From the NCBI RefSeq assembly GCF_016907955.1, contig NZ_JAFBCX010000003.1:558001-622000 (forward strand): a stretch of 64,000 bases of DNA, in the 5' to 3' direction. Positions 18,047 through 27,251 of the stretch are shown piece after piece (position 1 is the first letter of the stretch; every line of letters starts with the position of its first letter). The notes below the pieces were generated by a model. The model did not search any database. It had not been told where the DNA came from and saw only the letters and a program-made list of their open reading frames with translations. This DNA comes from Lentzea nigeriaca (GTDB lineage: Bacteria > Actinomycetota > Actinomycetes > Mycobacteriales > Pseudonocardiaceae). The position numbers and the translations under genes are program-made.

Positions 18047-18811
18047 GTGCCGGGACCCATCCAGTCGATCGAACGCGCCGCAGCGGTGCTGCGGCTTCTC
18101 GCGCGTGGCTCCGGCCACCACGGTCTCACGGAGATCGCCGACTCGCTCGGTCTGGCGCGCGGCACCGCGCACGGGATTCTCCGCACGCTGCAACGGGTCG
18201 AGTTCGTCGAGCAGGACCAGGCGACCGGCCGCTACCGGCTCGGCGCGGCCCTGCTGCACCTCGGCACCTCCTACCTCGACGCGAACGAGCTGCGGTCCCG
18301 CTCCATCAACTGGGCCGACACCCTGGCCGCGCGGTCGGGCCAGGAGGTGCGCATCGGCATGCACCACGACGGCGCGGTGCTCGTCGTGCACCACGTCTTC
18401 CGGCCGGACGACTCCGTGCAGACCCTCGGCATCGGTGCGATGCTGCCGTTGCACGCGACCGCGCTGGGCAAGGTGCTGCTCGCCTACGACCCGGACCTGT
18501 CGGCGGCCGCACGCCGGCGGGAGCTGACGTCGTTGACGCGCAGGACGATCACGCGGACCCAGGCGCTGGAGCGGGTGCTGACCGAGGTGCGCGCGCAGGG
18601 CTGGGCCGGCGAGGCAGAGGAGTACATGCCGGGCGAGGCGAGCATCGCCGCGCCGATCCGGATCCCCGGCGGCCTGGTCGTCGGCGCGATCGGCATCTCC
18701 GGCCCCGTGGACCGCCTGTGCGACGCAGCGGGCAGGCCACGTGCGACCCTGGTGCGTCAGGTGTCCCAGGCCGCGGATGCGGTCACCACGTCTCTGGTCG
18801 ACGAGAACTGA
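18047..18811 (+). CDS. IclR family regulator, GylR-like
   Basis: 254 aa. The N-terminal winged helix (residues 1-65: SIERAAAVLRLLA, then GLARGTAHGILRTLQ as recognition helix) is followed by an IclR effector domain with LPLHATALGKVLLAY and the GEASIAAPI motif. Its position between glpF and a second glpK mirrors gylR in streptomycetes, which controls glycerol genes, so glycerol or glycerol-3-phosphate is the likely effector. It starts at GTG. The second glpK follows after 10 bp, so it sits in the same transcript and would come under autoregulation. Confidence 0.92.
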   Translation: MPGPIQSIERAAAVLRLLARGSGHHGLTEIADSLGLARGTAHGILRTLQRVEFVEQDQATGRYRLGAALLHLGTSYLDANELRSRSINWADTLAARSGQEVRIGMHHDGAVLVVHHVFRPDDSVQTLGIGAMLPLHATALGKVLLAYDPDLSAAARRRELTSLTRRTITRTQALERVLTEVRAQGWAGEAEEYMPGEASIAAPIRIPGGLVVGAIGISGPVDRLCDAAGRPRATLVRQVSQAADAVTTSLVDEN

Positions 18812-18821
18812 AAGGCGAGCC

Positions 18822-20327
18822 GTGCAACGGTTTGTGATGGCGATCGACCAGGGCACCACGTCGACCCGCTGCATCGTGTTCGACCAGAACGCCCGCCTGG
18901 TCGCGGTCGCCCAGCGCGAGCACCGGCAGTACCACCCGAGGCCCGGCTGGGTGGAGCAGGACGCCGTGGAGATCTGGCGCAACGTCGACCGGATCATGCC
19001 GCAGGCGTTGCGGCAGGCGGGGATCACCGCCGAGCAGGTCGTCGCGCTGGGCATCACGAACCAGCGCGAGACGTTCGTGCTGTGGGACCGCCACACCGGT
19101 GTCCCCGTCGGGCGCGCGATCGTGTGGGAGGACATCCGCACCGAGGAACTCGTTGCGGAGCTGGGGAAACAGCCCGGCATCGAGGAGGTCCGCGAGCGCT
19201 GCGGATTGCCTTTGGCCACTTACTTCTCCGCGCCGTCGCTGCGGTGGATGCTCGACAACGTGGCCGGGTTGCGGGCGAAGGCCGAGCGCGGCGACGTCCT
19301 GTTCGGCACCATGGACACCTGGCTGATCTGGAACCTCACCGGCGGCGTGAACGGCGGCCTGCACGTCACCGACGTGACCAACGCGTCGCGGACGATGCTG
19401 ATGAACCTCGGTTCGCGGCAGTGGGATCCGATGCTGCTGGAGTTCTTCGGCGTGCCCGCGACGATGCTGCCGGAGATCCGGCCGTCGACCGAGATCCGCG
19501 GCACGACCACCCGCGTGGTGCCGGGCATCTCGATCACGGCGGCGCTGGGCGACCAGCACGCGGCGCTGTTCGGCCAAACGTGCTTCGAGAAGGGCTCGAT
19601 CAAGGGCACCTACGGCACCGGCGGCTTCCTGCTGATGAACACCGGTGACGAGCTCGTGCGGTCCAAGCACGGGCTGCTGACGACGATCGGCTACCAGATC
19701 GGCGGCGAACCGGCGTACGCGCTGGAAGGCTCGATCGCCGTCGCCGGCTCGCTGGTGCAGTGGTTCCGCGACAACCTCGGCCTGATCCACAGCGCCCCGG
19801 AGATCGAGACGCTGGCGCGCACGGTGAAGGACAACGGCGGCTGCTACATCGTGCCCGCGTTCTCGGGGCTCTTCGCGCCGCACTGGCTCGCCCAGGCACG
19901 TGGGCTCGTCGTCGGGCTGACCTCGTACATCAACAAGGGCCACCTGGCGCGGGCCGTGCTGGAGGCGACCGGGTGGCAGACGCGGGAGGTCGTCGACGCG
20001 ATGAACGCCGACCTCGGTGCGCCGACGCCCGTTTTGAAGGTGGACGGCGGGATGACCGCCGACCACCTGTTGATGCAGTTCATCGCGGACGTGCTGGACA
20101 TCCCGGTGCAACGGCCGCTGGTTGCCGAGACCGTGTCACTGGGCGCCGCCTATGCCGCAGGCCTCGCCGCCGGATATTGGCCGGACCTGGAGGGACTGCG
20201 CCGCAACTGGCATCTGGCCGCGCGGTGGAACCCGGTGATGGATGCCCGGCACCGCGAGGACGAGTACGCGAACTGGAAGCGAGCCGTGGAACTGACCTTC
20301 GCCTGGGCCCGCTCCACCCCGAACTGA
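18822..20327 (+). CDS. glpK: second glycerol kinase
   Basis: 501 aa from GTG 18822, with AAAGG about 7 bases upstream and a 10-bp gap after the IclR gene. FGGY kinase motifs match those of the operon copy: [42 protein letters not shown]. The two kinases are clearly paralogous but divergent throughout (for example EHRQYHPRPGW here against [11 protein letters not shown]), so the duplication is old. Substrate specificity may differ slightly; glycerol is the default expectation. Confidence 0.93.
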   Translation: MQRFVMAIDQGTTSTRCIVFDQNARLVAVAQREHRQYHPRPGWVEQDAVEIWRNVDRIMPQALRQAGITAEQVVALGITNQRETFVLWDRHTGVPVGRAIVWEDIRTEELVAELGKQPGIEEVRERCGLPLATYFSAPSLRWMLDNVAGLRAKAERGDVLFGTMDTWLIWNLTGGVNGGLHVTDVTNASRTMLMNLGSRQWDPMLLEFFGVPATMLPEIRPSTEIRGTTTRVVPGISITAALGDQHAALFGQTCFEKGSIKGTYGTGGFLLMNTGDELVRSKHGLLTTIGYQIGGEPAYALEGSIAVAGSLVQWFRDNLGLIHSAPEIETLARTVKDNGGCYIVPAFSGLFAPHWLAQARGLVVGLTSYINKGHLARAVLEATGWQTREVVDAMNADLGAPTPVLKVDGGMTADHLLMQFIADVLDIPVQRPLVAETVSLGAAYAAGLAAGYWPDLEGLRRNWHLAARWNPVMDARHREDEYANWKRAVELTFAWARSTPN

Positions 20328-20330
20328 TCT

Positions 20331-20351
20331 CGATGAAGGGAACCTTCATCG
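20331..20351. terminator. bidirectional terminator hairpin
   Basis: CGATGAAGG-GAA-CCTTCATCG is a perfect 9-bp stem with a 3-base loop, filling the 28-bp gap between the convergent second glpK and pepP genes. There is no long T run, which is usual for actinomycetes. Confidence 0.7.
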
Positions 20352-20355
20352 CAAG

Positions 20356-21753
20356 TCAGGAGCGCTGTTTGCGGACCCAGGCGGACACGTCGTCGGGATC
20401 GATGGGCAGCGCGTCGGACAGGACGTCGGCGCCCGTCGAGGTGACCACGAGGTCGTCCTCGATGCGCACGCCGATGCCGCGCAGCTCCGGCGGCAGCGTC
20501 TCGTCGTTGGGGTGGAAGTACAGGCCGGGCTCGACGGTCAGCGCCATGCCGCGCTCCAGGATGCCCTGCTGGTAGGTCTCCTGGCGCGCGTCGGCGCAGT
20601 CGTGCACGTCGAGGCCGAGGAAGTGCCCTGTGCCGCAGACGATGTAGCGCCGGTGGTGCTGGCCGCTCGGGTCGAGCGCCTTGTCGACGCTGACCGGCAG
20701 CAGGCCCCAGTCGTGCAGACCCTCCGCGAGCACGCGCATCGCGGTGTGGTGGAAGGCGCTGTAGTCGTTGCCGGGCCTGACCTCCGCGAGCGCGGCGACG
20801 TGGGAGGAGTACACGAGGTCGTAGACCTGGCGCTGGGGTTCGCTGAACTCGCCGCTGACCGGGAACGTGCGGGTGACGTCCGCGGTGTAGAGGGAGTTCA
20901 TCTCCACACCGGCGTCGAGCAGCAGCAGGTCGGTCTCGTTCACGCGGCCGTCGCAGCGCGTCCAGTGCAGGACCGGGGCGTGGGCGCCGGCGGCGACGAT
21001 CGATGTGTAGCCGGGGCCGTTGCCCTCGGTGCGAGCGCGGCGGTCGAACGTGCCCTGCAGCCAGCGCTCTCCCCCGCCGCGCACGGCCTGGCCGAGCTCC
21101 ATGGCGACATCGGCGAAGCCCTTCACCGAAGCGTCGACGGCCTGGCGCAGCTGGTCGATCTCCCAGTCGTCCTTGATCCGGCGCAGCTCGGCGAGCGTGG
21201 TGCGCAGCTCGTCGCTGTGCGAGCCGGTGAGCGCGTCCAGCAGCGGGTCGACGCCCTTGGCGGTCAGCGTCTCCGGGTGACGGCCGCGCAGCGCGTGCGC
21301 GAGGTCCTCCAGCGGACGGGCGGTGATGCCGAGCGCCTCGCCCCACTCCTTCGGCCCGGCGGCGGCGCCGATCCAGAACGGGCTGCGGTCGGCGTCACCG
21401 AAGAAGTCGACGCTGTGCGCGTCCGACGGCACCGGCACGAACAGCGTGGCGTCGGAGTCCGACAGCACCAGCACCGCGCCCTCGACCTGGCAGCCGGTCA
21501 GCCACACGAAGTCGCTGTCGGCGCGGAAGTCGTGGAACGTGTCGTTGGACCGGACGTGCGCGCGCCCGGCGGCCAGCGCGACCCGCTTGCCGGGGAGGGC
21601 TGCGGCGAGCTTGGCGCGATGGGCAGCGGCCGCCTCGGCGGTGCCTTTCGGCAGGTCGATGTGGCTGTCCCAGTCACCCCAGCCGTCGCGGATGTACGTG
21701 CGGAAACCGTCCGCGTCCACCAGTTTCGCCATGTCACGGCGTGTGCGGGCCAC
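20356..21753 (-). CDS. Xaa-Pro aminopeptidase (M24B)
   Basis: 465 aa. An N-terminal creatinase-like domain (about 40-200) precedes the pita-bread fold. The dinuclear metal ligands are all visible: LLLDAGVE and TADVTRTF (two Asp), GTGHFLGLDVHD (His), VEPGLY (Glu) and IGVRIEDD (Glu). It removes an N-terminal residue preceding proline. Cytosolic, of normal length for actinobacterial PepP. Divergent from a LysR gene with a 149-bp gap that holds an LTTR-type box. Confidence 0.95.
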   Translation of the reverse strand: MARTRRDMAKLVDADGFRTYIRDGWGDWDSHIDLPKGTAEAAAAHRAKLAAALPGKRVALAAGRAHVRSNDTFHDFRADSDFVWLTGCQVEGAVLVLSDSDATLFVPVPSDAHSVDFFGDADRSPFWIGAAAGPKEWGEALGITARPLEDLAHALRGRHPETLTAKGVDPLLDALTGSHSDELRTTLAELRRIKDDWEIDQLRQAVDASVKGFADVAMELGQAVRGGGERWLQGTFDRRARTEGNGPGYTSIVAAGAHAPVLHWTRCDGRVNETDLLLLDAGVEMNSLYTADVTRTFPVSGEFSEPQRQVYDLVYSSHVAALAEVRPGNDYSAFHHTAMRVLAEGLHDWGLLPVSVDKALDPSGQHHRRYIVCGTGHFLGLDVHDCADARQETYQQGILERGMALTVEPGLYFHPNDETLPPELRGIGVRIEDDLVVTSTGADVLSDALPIDPDDVSAWVRKQRS

Positions 21754-21822
21754 TCTTCGTCCTCTCGCTGCGGCTGCTGCCCAGACTGCATCGGCCCGAA
21801 CGGCCGCGCCAATCCCAGTTGG

Positions 21823-21841
21823 CCATAGATCCGTCCTATGG
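21823..21841. promoter_or_regulatory. LysR-type (T-N11-A) operator
   Basis: CCATAG-ATCCGTC-CTATGG is a perfect interrupted palindrome. Its core ATAG-N7-CTAT is exactly the T-N11-A form recognised by LysR-type regulators. It lies between pepP and the LysR gene, 62 bp from the LysR start, so autoregulation and control of pepP are both possible. Confidence 0.6.
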
Positions 21842-21888
21842 ACCGCGGGCGTGTATTCGGCGCTCGTTCCTGCTGAGGCCCGGACGCG

Positions 21889-21894
21889 TATAGC
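21889..21894 (+). promoter_or_regulatory. -10-like box, leaderless LysR transcript
   Basis: TATAGC ends 8 bases before the ATG at 21903 and no ribosome-binding site precedes that ATG. This spacing would put transcription start at or next to the A of ATG, a leaderless mRNA as is common in actinomycetes. Confidence 0.4.
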
Positions 21895-21902
21895 CTCGCG
21901 CT

Positions 21903-22844
21903 ATGGAACTGGAGATCCGGCACCTGCGGGCGATCTGCGCCATCGGCGACGCGGGCAGCGTATCGCGCGCGGCGACGCAGCTCGGCATCTCCCAGCCGTC
22001 GCTCACCACGCTGCTGCAGCGGGTCGAGCGGCTGGTCGGCGGCAGGCTCTTCGACCGCGGCCGCTCCGGCGCCGCTCCCACCCCGCTCGGTGCGCAGATG
22101 CTGCAGCGGGCCCGGCTGCTGCTGGTGGAGCTGGAGGCGTTCGGCGCCGCGGTGCCGGTCGACGGGCCCGTACGGTTCGGGTCGGTGCACATGGAGTGCG
22201 TGGCGGCGCTGTTCTCCCGGCTGGAGGAGACGCTGCCGGACGTGACGCTGCACGTCGACCCGTCGTCGACGGCACTGGCGCTCGCGCTCGGCAAGGGCCA
22301 TCTCGACGCGGCGGTGATCGCGGTCGACGAGGAGGGCGACCTGGGCCTGCCGCGCGGCGTCGCGCAGCGGATCGTCGTGCCGTGGGTGCCGGTGTACGTC
22401 GCTCTGCCCGCCGATCACCCGCTGGCCGCGCGGTCCGAAGTGGACCTTGCCGATCTGGCCGGTGAGGCGTGGGTCGGGCCGCCGGGAGCGGAGGACGGGT
22501 CGTTGACGACGTTGCGCGCGGCGTGCCGGGCGGCGGGGTTCGTGCCGCGGATCCGGTTCGAGGTGCCGAGCGGGGCCGGTCGGCAGCTGATCGCGGCGGG
22601 CAAGGCCGTGCAGCTGGTCGAACCGACTTCGCAGGGCGGGCCCGGCGTGGCGGTGCGGCCGCTCGCGGGGTCGCCGATGCGGATGCGGCTGGTGTTCTGC
22701 TGGCGGCGGGAGCGGCTGACCTGGAGTCAGGCCAGCCGCGTGTTCGCCGGGGTCCTGGGCGCCTACGCGGACCAGGCGCTGGCGAGCCCCGTGTTCCGGC
22801 CGTGGTGGGAGGAGCGGGGCTCGGTGCTCACTACAGCGAACTGA
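21903..22844 (+). CDS. LysR family transcriptional regulator
   Basis: 313 aa. The N-terminal winged helix (residues 1-60) reads MELEIRHLRAICAIGDAGS and SQPSLTTLLQRVERLVGGRLF, the LTTR pattern. An effector-binding domain of two Rossmann-like lobes follows, beginning near residue 90 (GPVRFGSVHME). Target unknown; the divergent pepP gene is the default candidate. The stop overlaps the convergent collagenase gene by 14 bp. Confidence 0.92.
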   Translation: MELEIRHLRAICAIGDAGSVSRAATQLGISQPSLTTLLQRVERLVGGRLFDRGRSGAAPTPLGAQMLQRARLLLVELEAFGAAVPVDGPVRFGSVHMECVAALFSRLEETLPDVTLHVDPSSTALALALGKGHLDAAVIAVDEEGDLGLPRGVAQRIVVPWVPVYVALPADHPLAARSEVDLADLAGEAWVGPPGAEDGSLTTLRAACRAAGFVPRIRFEVPSGAGRQLIAAGKAVQLVEPTSQGGPGVAVRPLAGSPMRMRLVFCWRRERLTWSQASRVFAGVLGAYADQALASPVFRPWWEERGSVLTTAN

Positions 22845-24177
22845 GCCACGCGTACCAGTCGGTGTCGTAGCGGCTGCCGATCATCCGCGTCAGGTGGTCG
22901 CGCGCGCCGGCCCAGTCGCCCGCGCGGTACTTCGCCAGCACCGTCGTGACGTCGTCCGGGTGCTTGTCGACCAAATACCGGACCGCGAGATAACCCCAGT
23001 TGTAGACCCGCTTGGTGTCGTGGTCGTAGGTCGTGTCGAAGAGCGTGCTCAACGCGTAGGTGCGCAGTTTCGCCTCGGCGAGCGCCTTGTCGTACGTCAC
23101 GCCGCGGTAGTGGTACGAGACGTACTCCGCGAAGCCCTCGACCCACCACACCGTGGGCGTCTTCATGTTCTCCTCGAAGTCGCCGTACATGTCGAACCGG
23201 CCGTCGAGGTAGTGGGTGTACTCGTGGTTGAGGTTCCAGATCTGGAAGTCCGGGCGCAGCCACTCGGCCTCGTACGCGATGAACCTCGGCTGGTTGCCCG
23301 CCTTCGACGGGTCACCCTCGAGGTACATGCCGCCGTTGTTGGTGTCGATGTCGAACATCACCCCGGCGTAGGTGCGGTAGTCGGTGCTGGAGTCGAACAC
23401 GACGACCTCGAGCGCGGTGTTGAGGTCACCGGCGACCGGGCCGGGATCCCGCACGAGCCCGTGGAAGACCGCGTCCTGCCCGGCGAGGCTCGTGCACGTC
23501 CGGCGGAGCTCGTCCGCGGTCAGCTGCTGGGCGCGGATGCGCAACGTGGTGCCGCAGGTGTAGCGGATGGCCAGCACCCTGCGGTCGATCTGCTCGCGGA
23601 AGTCGCAGGTGCGGTACGCGCGGCAGTTGGCCTTGTCGTACCAGTCGGCCATCTCGGCCACGCCCACCCACATCGGCGCGAGGCGGCCGACGACGTCACC
23701 GCGCTTGATCAGGTCGACCAGCAGTGGCCGGACGCGCGACGCGAGGTCGCGGTGCTGCAGGAACCGGCCGAGCTCGCGGGTCGCGTTGTGGACCAGGTAG
23801 GCGCGGTCGGTGCCGAAGAAGTCGAGGTGCCGCACCACGAACCGGCGCAGTGCCCGCAGGATCGCGGGATCGGCCTTCACCGCCGCCAGGAACTCGGGCT
23901 GACCGTGCCCCTGGAAGAGCATGATCATGCCGGCGTGCACCTTGGCGTCGTCGGCGTTGGTGTAGTTGTCCAGCACGTGGGTCAACGCGCGCAGCTCGGC
24001 CGGGTAGTCGGTGACGGTCGCGTAGATCGTCGACTCAGGTGTCGCGTGGTGCAGGTTCCGCGCCACTTCTGGTGGCAGCAAAGGGCTGTTCGGCGAACCG
24101 GTCCCTGGAGCGGCCTGCGCCGCGGTCGGGACGAGAAGTCCGGCCAGCAGGGCCAGGACAAGTGCCGCTAATCGCAT
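22831..24177 (-). CDS. secreted collagenase-like M9 metallopeptidase
   Basis: 448 aa from ATG 24177, chosen for GGAGGA 7 bases upstream and for a signal peptide ending near AQAAPG. The zinc site is HEYTH (H318-H322) with the third ligand Glu347 in WWVEGFAEY. The preceding helical region (AELRALTHVLDNYTNADDAK, RRFVVRHLDF) resembles the collagenase activator domain. Collagen-binding PKD/PPC domains are absent, so it is a minimal M9-type enzyme; the substrate may be another extracellular protein. Confidence 0.85.
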   Translation of the reverse strand: MRLAALVLALLAGLLVPTAAQAAPGTGSPNSPLLPPEVARNLHHATPESTIYATVTDYPAELRALTHVLDNYTNADDAKVHAGMIMLFQGHGQPEFLAAVKADPAILRALRRFVVRHLDFFGTDRAYLVHNATRELGRFLQHRDLASRVRPLLVDLIKRGDVVGRLAPMWVGVAEMADWYDKANCRAYRTCDFREQIDRRVLAIRYTCGTTLRIRAQQLTADELRRTCTSLAGQDAVFHGLVRDPGPVAGDLNTALEVVVFDSSTDYRTYAGVMFDIDTNNGGMYLEGDPSKAGNQPRFIAYEAEWLRPDFQIWNLNHEYTHYLDGRFDMYGDFEENMKTPTVWWVEGFAEYVSYHYRGVTYDKALAEAKLRTYALSTLFDTTYDHDTKRVYNWGYLAVRYLVDKHPDDVTTVLAKYRAGDWAGARDHLTRMIGSRYDTDWYAWLSSL

Positions 24178-24447
24178 CGTGTGTCCTCCGCAGGGGAATG
24201 AGGTGCCCAGGAGCGTCACACCGTCCGCGGGTGCGCGAGCATCCCTTCCGCTCATAGCCCGCCGCTATGGACAACCTTGTCATCCTGCTGTGCCGGGTCG
24301 GCAGTACGCGCCCGCCGGAATGTTTGTCGCGCAACCGATGCGGGTCATCGCCGCCACGATCTTGCCGGTGTCGCGCACCTTCAAGGTGAGAGCTGACAAC
24401 GATGTCACAACACGTGGCAACCAGCTGTGGCTGCTGCCCGGCGAGGC

Positions 24448-26025
24448 CTACTCGGGCTTGGTCGGCTCAGCGAAGATCAGGTGCCGCACGTGCGGGTCGT
24501 CCTTGGCCAGCGCACGTGCGGCCTCCTGGTTCTTCTGGTCCACGACGGTGCCGCGTTCGAGGTGCTGCCTCAGGTGCTCCTGCCACGTCGCCACCGTGAA
24601 GGTCTCCAGGAACGTCTCGGGCTTCTCGGTGTCGCGGAACAACCCCCACATCGTGGCCCCGGTCCTCCGGCGCGCCCGCCCGACCCGTTGCATGGCGTCG
24701 ATGAAGTCGTCCTCGTTCTCCTTGGCCACCGGCCATTCGACGGTGACGAGCACCGGTCCGGCGTTCGTGTCGTCGAGGTCCGGCGGCGCGTCCCAGTACG
24801 TGGCGGGCGTGACGTCGAGCGGACGATCCAGCAATGGCAACCACTTCGTCGCCGCGAGCACCCCCACCGCCATGCCCACCGCGGGCAAGATCATGGCCGC
24901 CCGCAGGTCGTACGCGTCCGCGACGGCACCCCACACCACCGCGCCCAACGCCTGCCCGCCCATGAGAATCAGCTGGTAGTAGGCCAACGCCCGAGCCCTC
25001 GTCCACGACGGCAGCAACACCTGCGCCGTGGCGTTGAACGTCGACAGCGTCGCGATCCAGCATGCGCCCGTCAGCAACATCGCCACGATCACCAGCGCGA
25101 AGCTCTCCGTCAGCACCGCCGTGCTGGTGGCCACCGCGTAGAGCCAGGTCGCGAGCAGCACCATCCGGTTCTTGCTCATGCGCTGCAACAACTTCGGCAC
25201 CACGAACGCGCCACCGATCGCCCCGGCACCCACGCTTCCGAGCAGCACGCCGTACCCGCTGGCGTCCAGTTCGAGCGGCCCACGCGCGATGGCCGGCAAC
25301 AACGCCCACAACCCGCTGCCGAACACGATGAACAGCAACAGCCGGACCAGCACCCGCCGGAACAACGGCGAACTGCCCACGTACCGCGCCCCGGTCCGCA
25401 CGGCGGTGGCGATGTGCTCAGTCCCAAGTGGACGGTTGTCCGACGGCCTGCGCCACCGCGCCAGCACGATCATCACGCCGACGAACGACACGGTGTTGAA
25501 CGCGAACGTGGCCTCGGGCCCTGCCAGGGCGATCAGCACCCCGCCGAGCGCGGGCCCGATCGCGCGCCCGACGTTCATGTTGACGCCGTTGAGCAACGCG
25601 GCCTGCGGGATCTCCTCCCGCGCCACCAGTTCCGGCTGGATGGCCTGGAACGACGGCATCGACAACGCCTGGCCGACGGCCATCAACGCCAGCAACCCGA
25701 GAAGGCTCACCGGCGTCGCCCTGCCGGTACCCGCGAGCAGCATCAGGCCCGCCGCACCCACCAGCATCAGGGCCTGCCCGGACATCAGCACGTGCCGCCG
25801 GTCGAGGATGTCGCCGAGCGCTCCGGACGGCACCACCAGCAGGAACACCGGCAGCGTGGTGGCGGTCTGGACAAGCGCGACCTGCAGGGCCGTGCCGCCG
25901 AGGTCGCCCATGAGCCACTGGGCGCCGACGGTCTGCGCCCAGGTACCGATGTTGGAGGCGAACTGGGCGAGCCACAGCGCCCGGAAGGCACTGCGGCGCA
26001 GGGGTGCCCACGCGGAGACAGTCAC
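24448..26025 (-). CDS. MFS exporter fused to ABM-like domain
   Basis: 525 aa. About residues 1-410 form a 12-helix major facilitator of the enterobactin-exporter type (FASNIGTWAQTVGAQWLM at the first helix, GALGDILDRRHVL in the 2-3 loop). The last ~105 residues (from VLVTVEWPVAKENEDDF to HVRHLIFAEP) look like a soluble dimeric alpha/beta barrel of the antibiotic-biosynthesis-monooxygenase (ABM) type. This fusion is recurrent in actinomycetes (DUF894 type); the cargo is unknown. Starts with GTG. No regulator is adjacent. Confidence 0.85.
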   Translation of the reverse strand: MTVSAWAPLRRSAFRALWLAQFASNIGTWAQTVGAQWLMGDLGGTALQVALVQTATTLPVFLLVVPSGALGDILDRRHVLMSGQALMLVGAAGLMLLAGTGRATPVSLLGLLALMAVGQALSMPSFQAIQPELVAREEIPQAALLNGVNMNVGRAIGPALGGVLIALAGPEATFAFNTVSFVGVMIVLARWRRPSDNRPLGTEHIATAVRTGARYVGSSPLFRRVLVRLLLFIVFGSGLWALLPAIARGPLELDASGYGVLLGSVGAGAIGGAFVVPKLLQRMSKNRMVLLATWLYAVATSTAVLTESFALVIVAMLLTGACWIATLSTFNATAQVLLPSWTRARALAYYQLILMGGQALGAVVWGAVADAYDLRAAMILPAVGMAVGVLAATKWLPLLDRPLDVTPATYWDAPPDLDDTNAGPVLVTVEWPVAKENEDDFIDAMQRVGRARRRTGATMWGLFRDTEKPETFLETFTVATWQEHLRQHLERGTVVDQKNQEAARALAKDDPHVRHLIFAEPTKPE

Positions 26026-26102
26026 CGCCCGATCTTCACACCTGCGGGGGTCGTCTGCCGAGCGCTTTGACTTCGGTCAACACTGAAGCTATTGAGAGCG
26101 GT

Positions 26103-27212
26103 TCACACAACCGTCACCGGATGCTCGACCACGGCCCCGAACAGATACCCCTGCGTGTTGTACGGCGACGACTCCGGCTGATCATCGGCCCGCACCCGCA
26201 GCACGTGCGAACCTGGCGTTGCCCGCCAAGGGATCTGCCACCGGGTCCACCCGCCACCTGACACCGGCGTGGCCCGCCGCCACGTCCGCCCGTCCGTGGA
26301 CACCGACACCCGCCGCACCCCACCGGGAGCCCACGCCCGCCCGGTCAGCACCTGCCGCCCAGCGGGCAGAGTCGCCTCCCACGGCAGCTCGAACGCGCTC
26401 TTGGCGACCTGCGTGGTCACGAGCGTCCCGTCAGCCGGGTAGGAAGGCCCGAGCAGCCGGTAGAACTGCGTGTCCCACGGCGAGTGCAGCGGCGAGTCGG
26501 ACACCTCCAGCGACCCCAGCCACTTGATGCTCGCGATCCCCACCCACCCCGGCACCACCAGCCGCGCCGGATACCCGTGATCCACGGGCAGGTCGACGCC
26601 GTTCATCTCGTACGCGACCAGCACGTCGTCCAGAGCTTTCGACACCGGCAACGGCCGCCGCACCCGTCCGTGGTTCACGCCACCGGCCACGTACTCGTCG
26701 TCCAGCCCTGCCGCCATGACGTCCACCGCGGACCGCCGCACCCCGGCCAGCCGCAGCAACACCCCGAGCGGCACCCCGCGCCACCGGGCGTTGCCCACCG
26801 CGCCGAGCTTCCACGGTGTGCCCGGGACCGATTGGCCCTGCTGCGACGTGAAGAAGCTGCGGCCGTTGCCCGCGCACTCGATCACGGCCTCGACCGTGCA
26901 GGACGGCAGCGCCCGCAAGTCCCGCAGCGACAACGACAACGGCCGCGACACCCCGGACCCGAAGATCCGCAGCCGCCACGCGGAACCGTCCAGCACGGGC
27001 GTCGAGGTGTGGTTGCGCACGAAGAACTTCGACACCGGCACCAGGGAACCGACGTCGCGCAACGCCTCCCAGCGGGTCTCCGCGTTGGTGCCGTGCACGA
27101 TGAAGTCGCTGGCGGGCAACGGCTTCACGATCGGTGAAGCCGTCGCTGCCACAGCCCGGGACGGTAGCACCGTGAGTCCTGCCGCGATCAGGACGCCGCG
27201 CCGAGAGATCAT
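26103..27212 (-). CDS. Tat-exported sulfite oxidase-like molybdoenzyme
   Basis: 369 aa from ATG 27212. The N-terminus ISRRGVLIAAGLTVL is a twin-arginine signal, as expected for a cofactor-loaded molybdoenzyme. The Mo-ligand Cys is in ECAGNGR and is followed by the Moco-binding sulfite-oxidase domain (VDHGYPARLVVPGW). A C-terminal Ig-like dimerisation domain covers about 270-369 (GRAWAPGGVRRVSVSTDGRTW). The substrate may be sulfite or an organic sulfoxide; no haem or partner cytochrome gene is adjacent. It follows an MFS gene by 39 bp in the same direction. Confidence 0.9.
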   Translation of the reverse strand: MISRRGVLIAAGLTVLPSRAVAATASPIVKPLPASDFIVHGTNAETRWEALRDVGSLVPVSKFFVRNHTSTPVLDGSAWRLRIFGSGVSRPLSLSLRDLRALPSCTVEAVIECAGNGRSFFTSQQGQSVPGTPWKLGAVGNARWRGVPLGVLLRLAGVRRSAVDVMAAGLDDEYVAGGVNHGRVRRPLPVSKALDDVLVAYEMNGVDLPVDHGYPARLVVPGWVGIASIKWLGSLEVSDSPLHSPWDTQFYRLLGPSYPADGTLVTTQVAKSAFELPWEATLPAGRQVLTGRAWAPGGVRRVSVSTDGRTWRRATPVSGGGWTRWQIPWRATPGSHVLRVRADDQPESSPYNTQGYLFGAVVEHPVTVV

Positions 27213-27251
27213 GCGTTCGACGCTATCGGCCCTCACAAGGGGCCATCCCAC

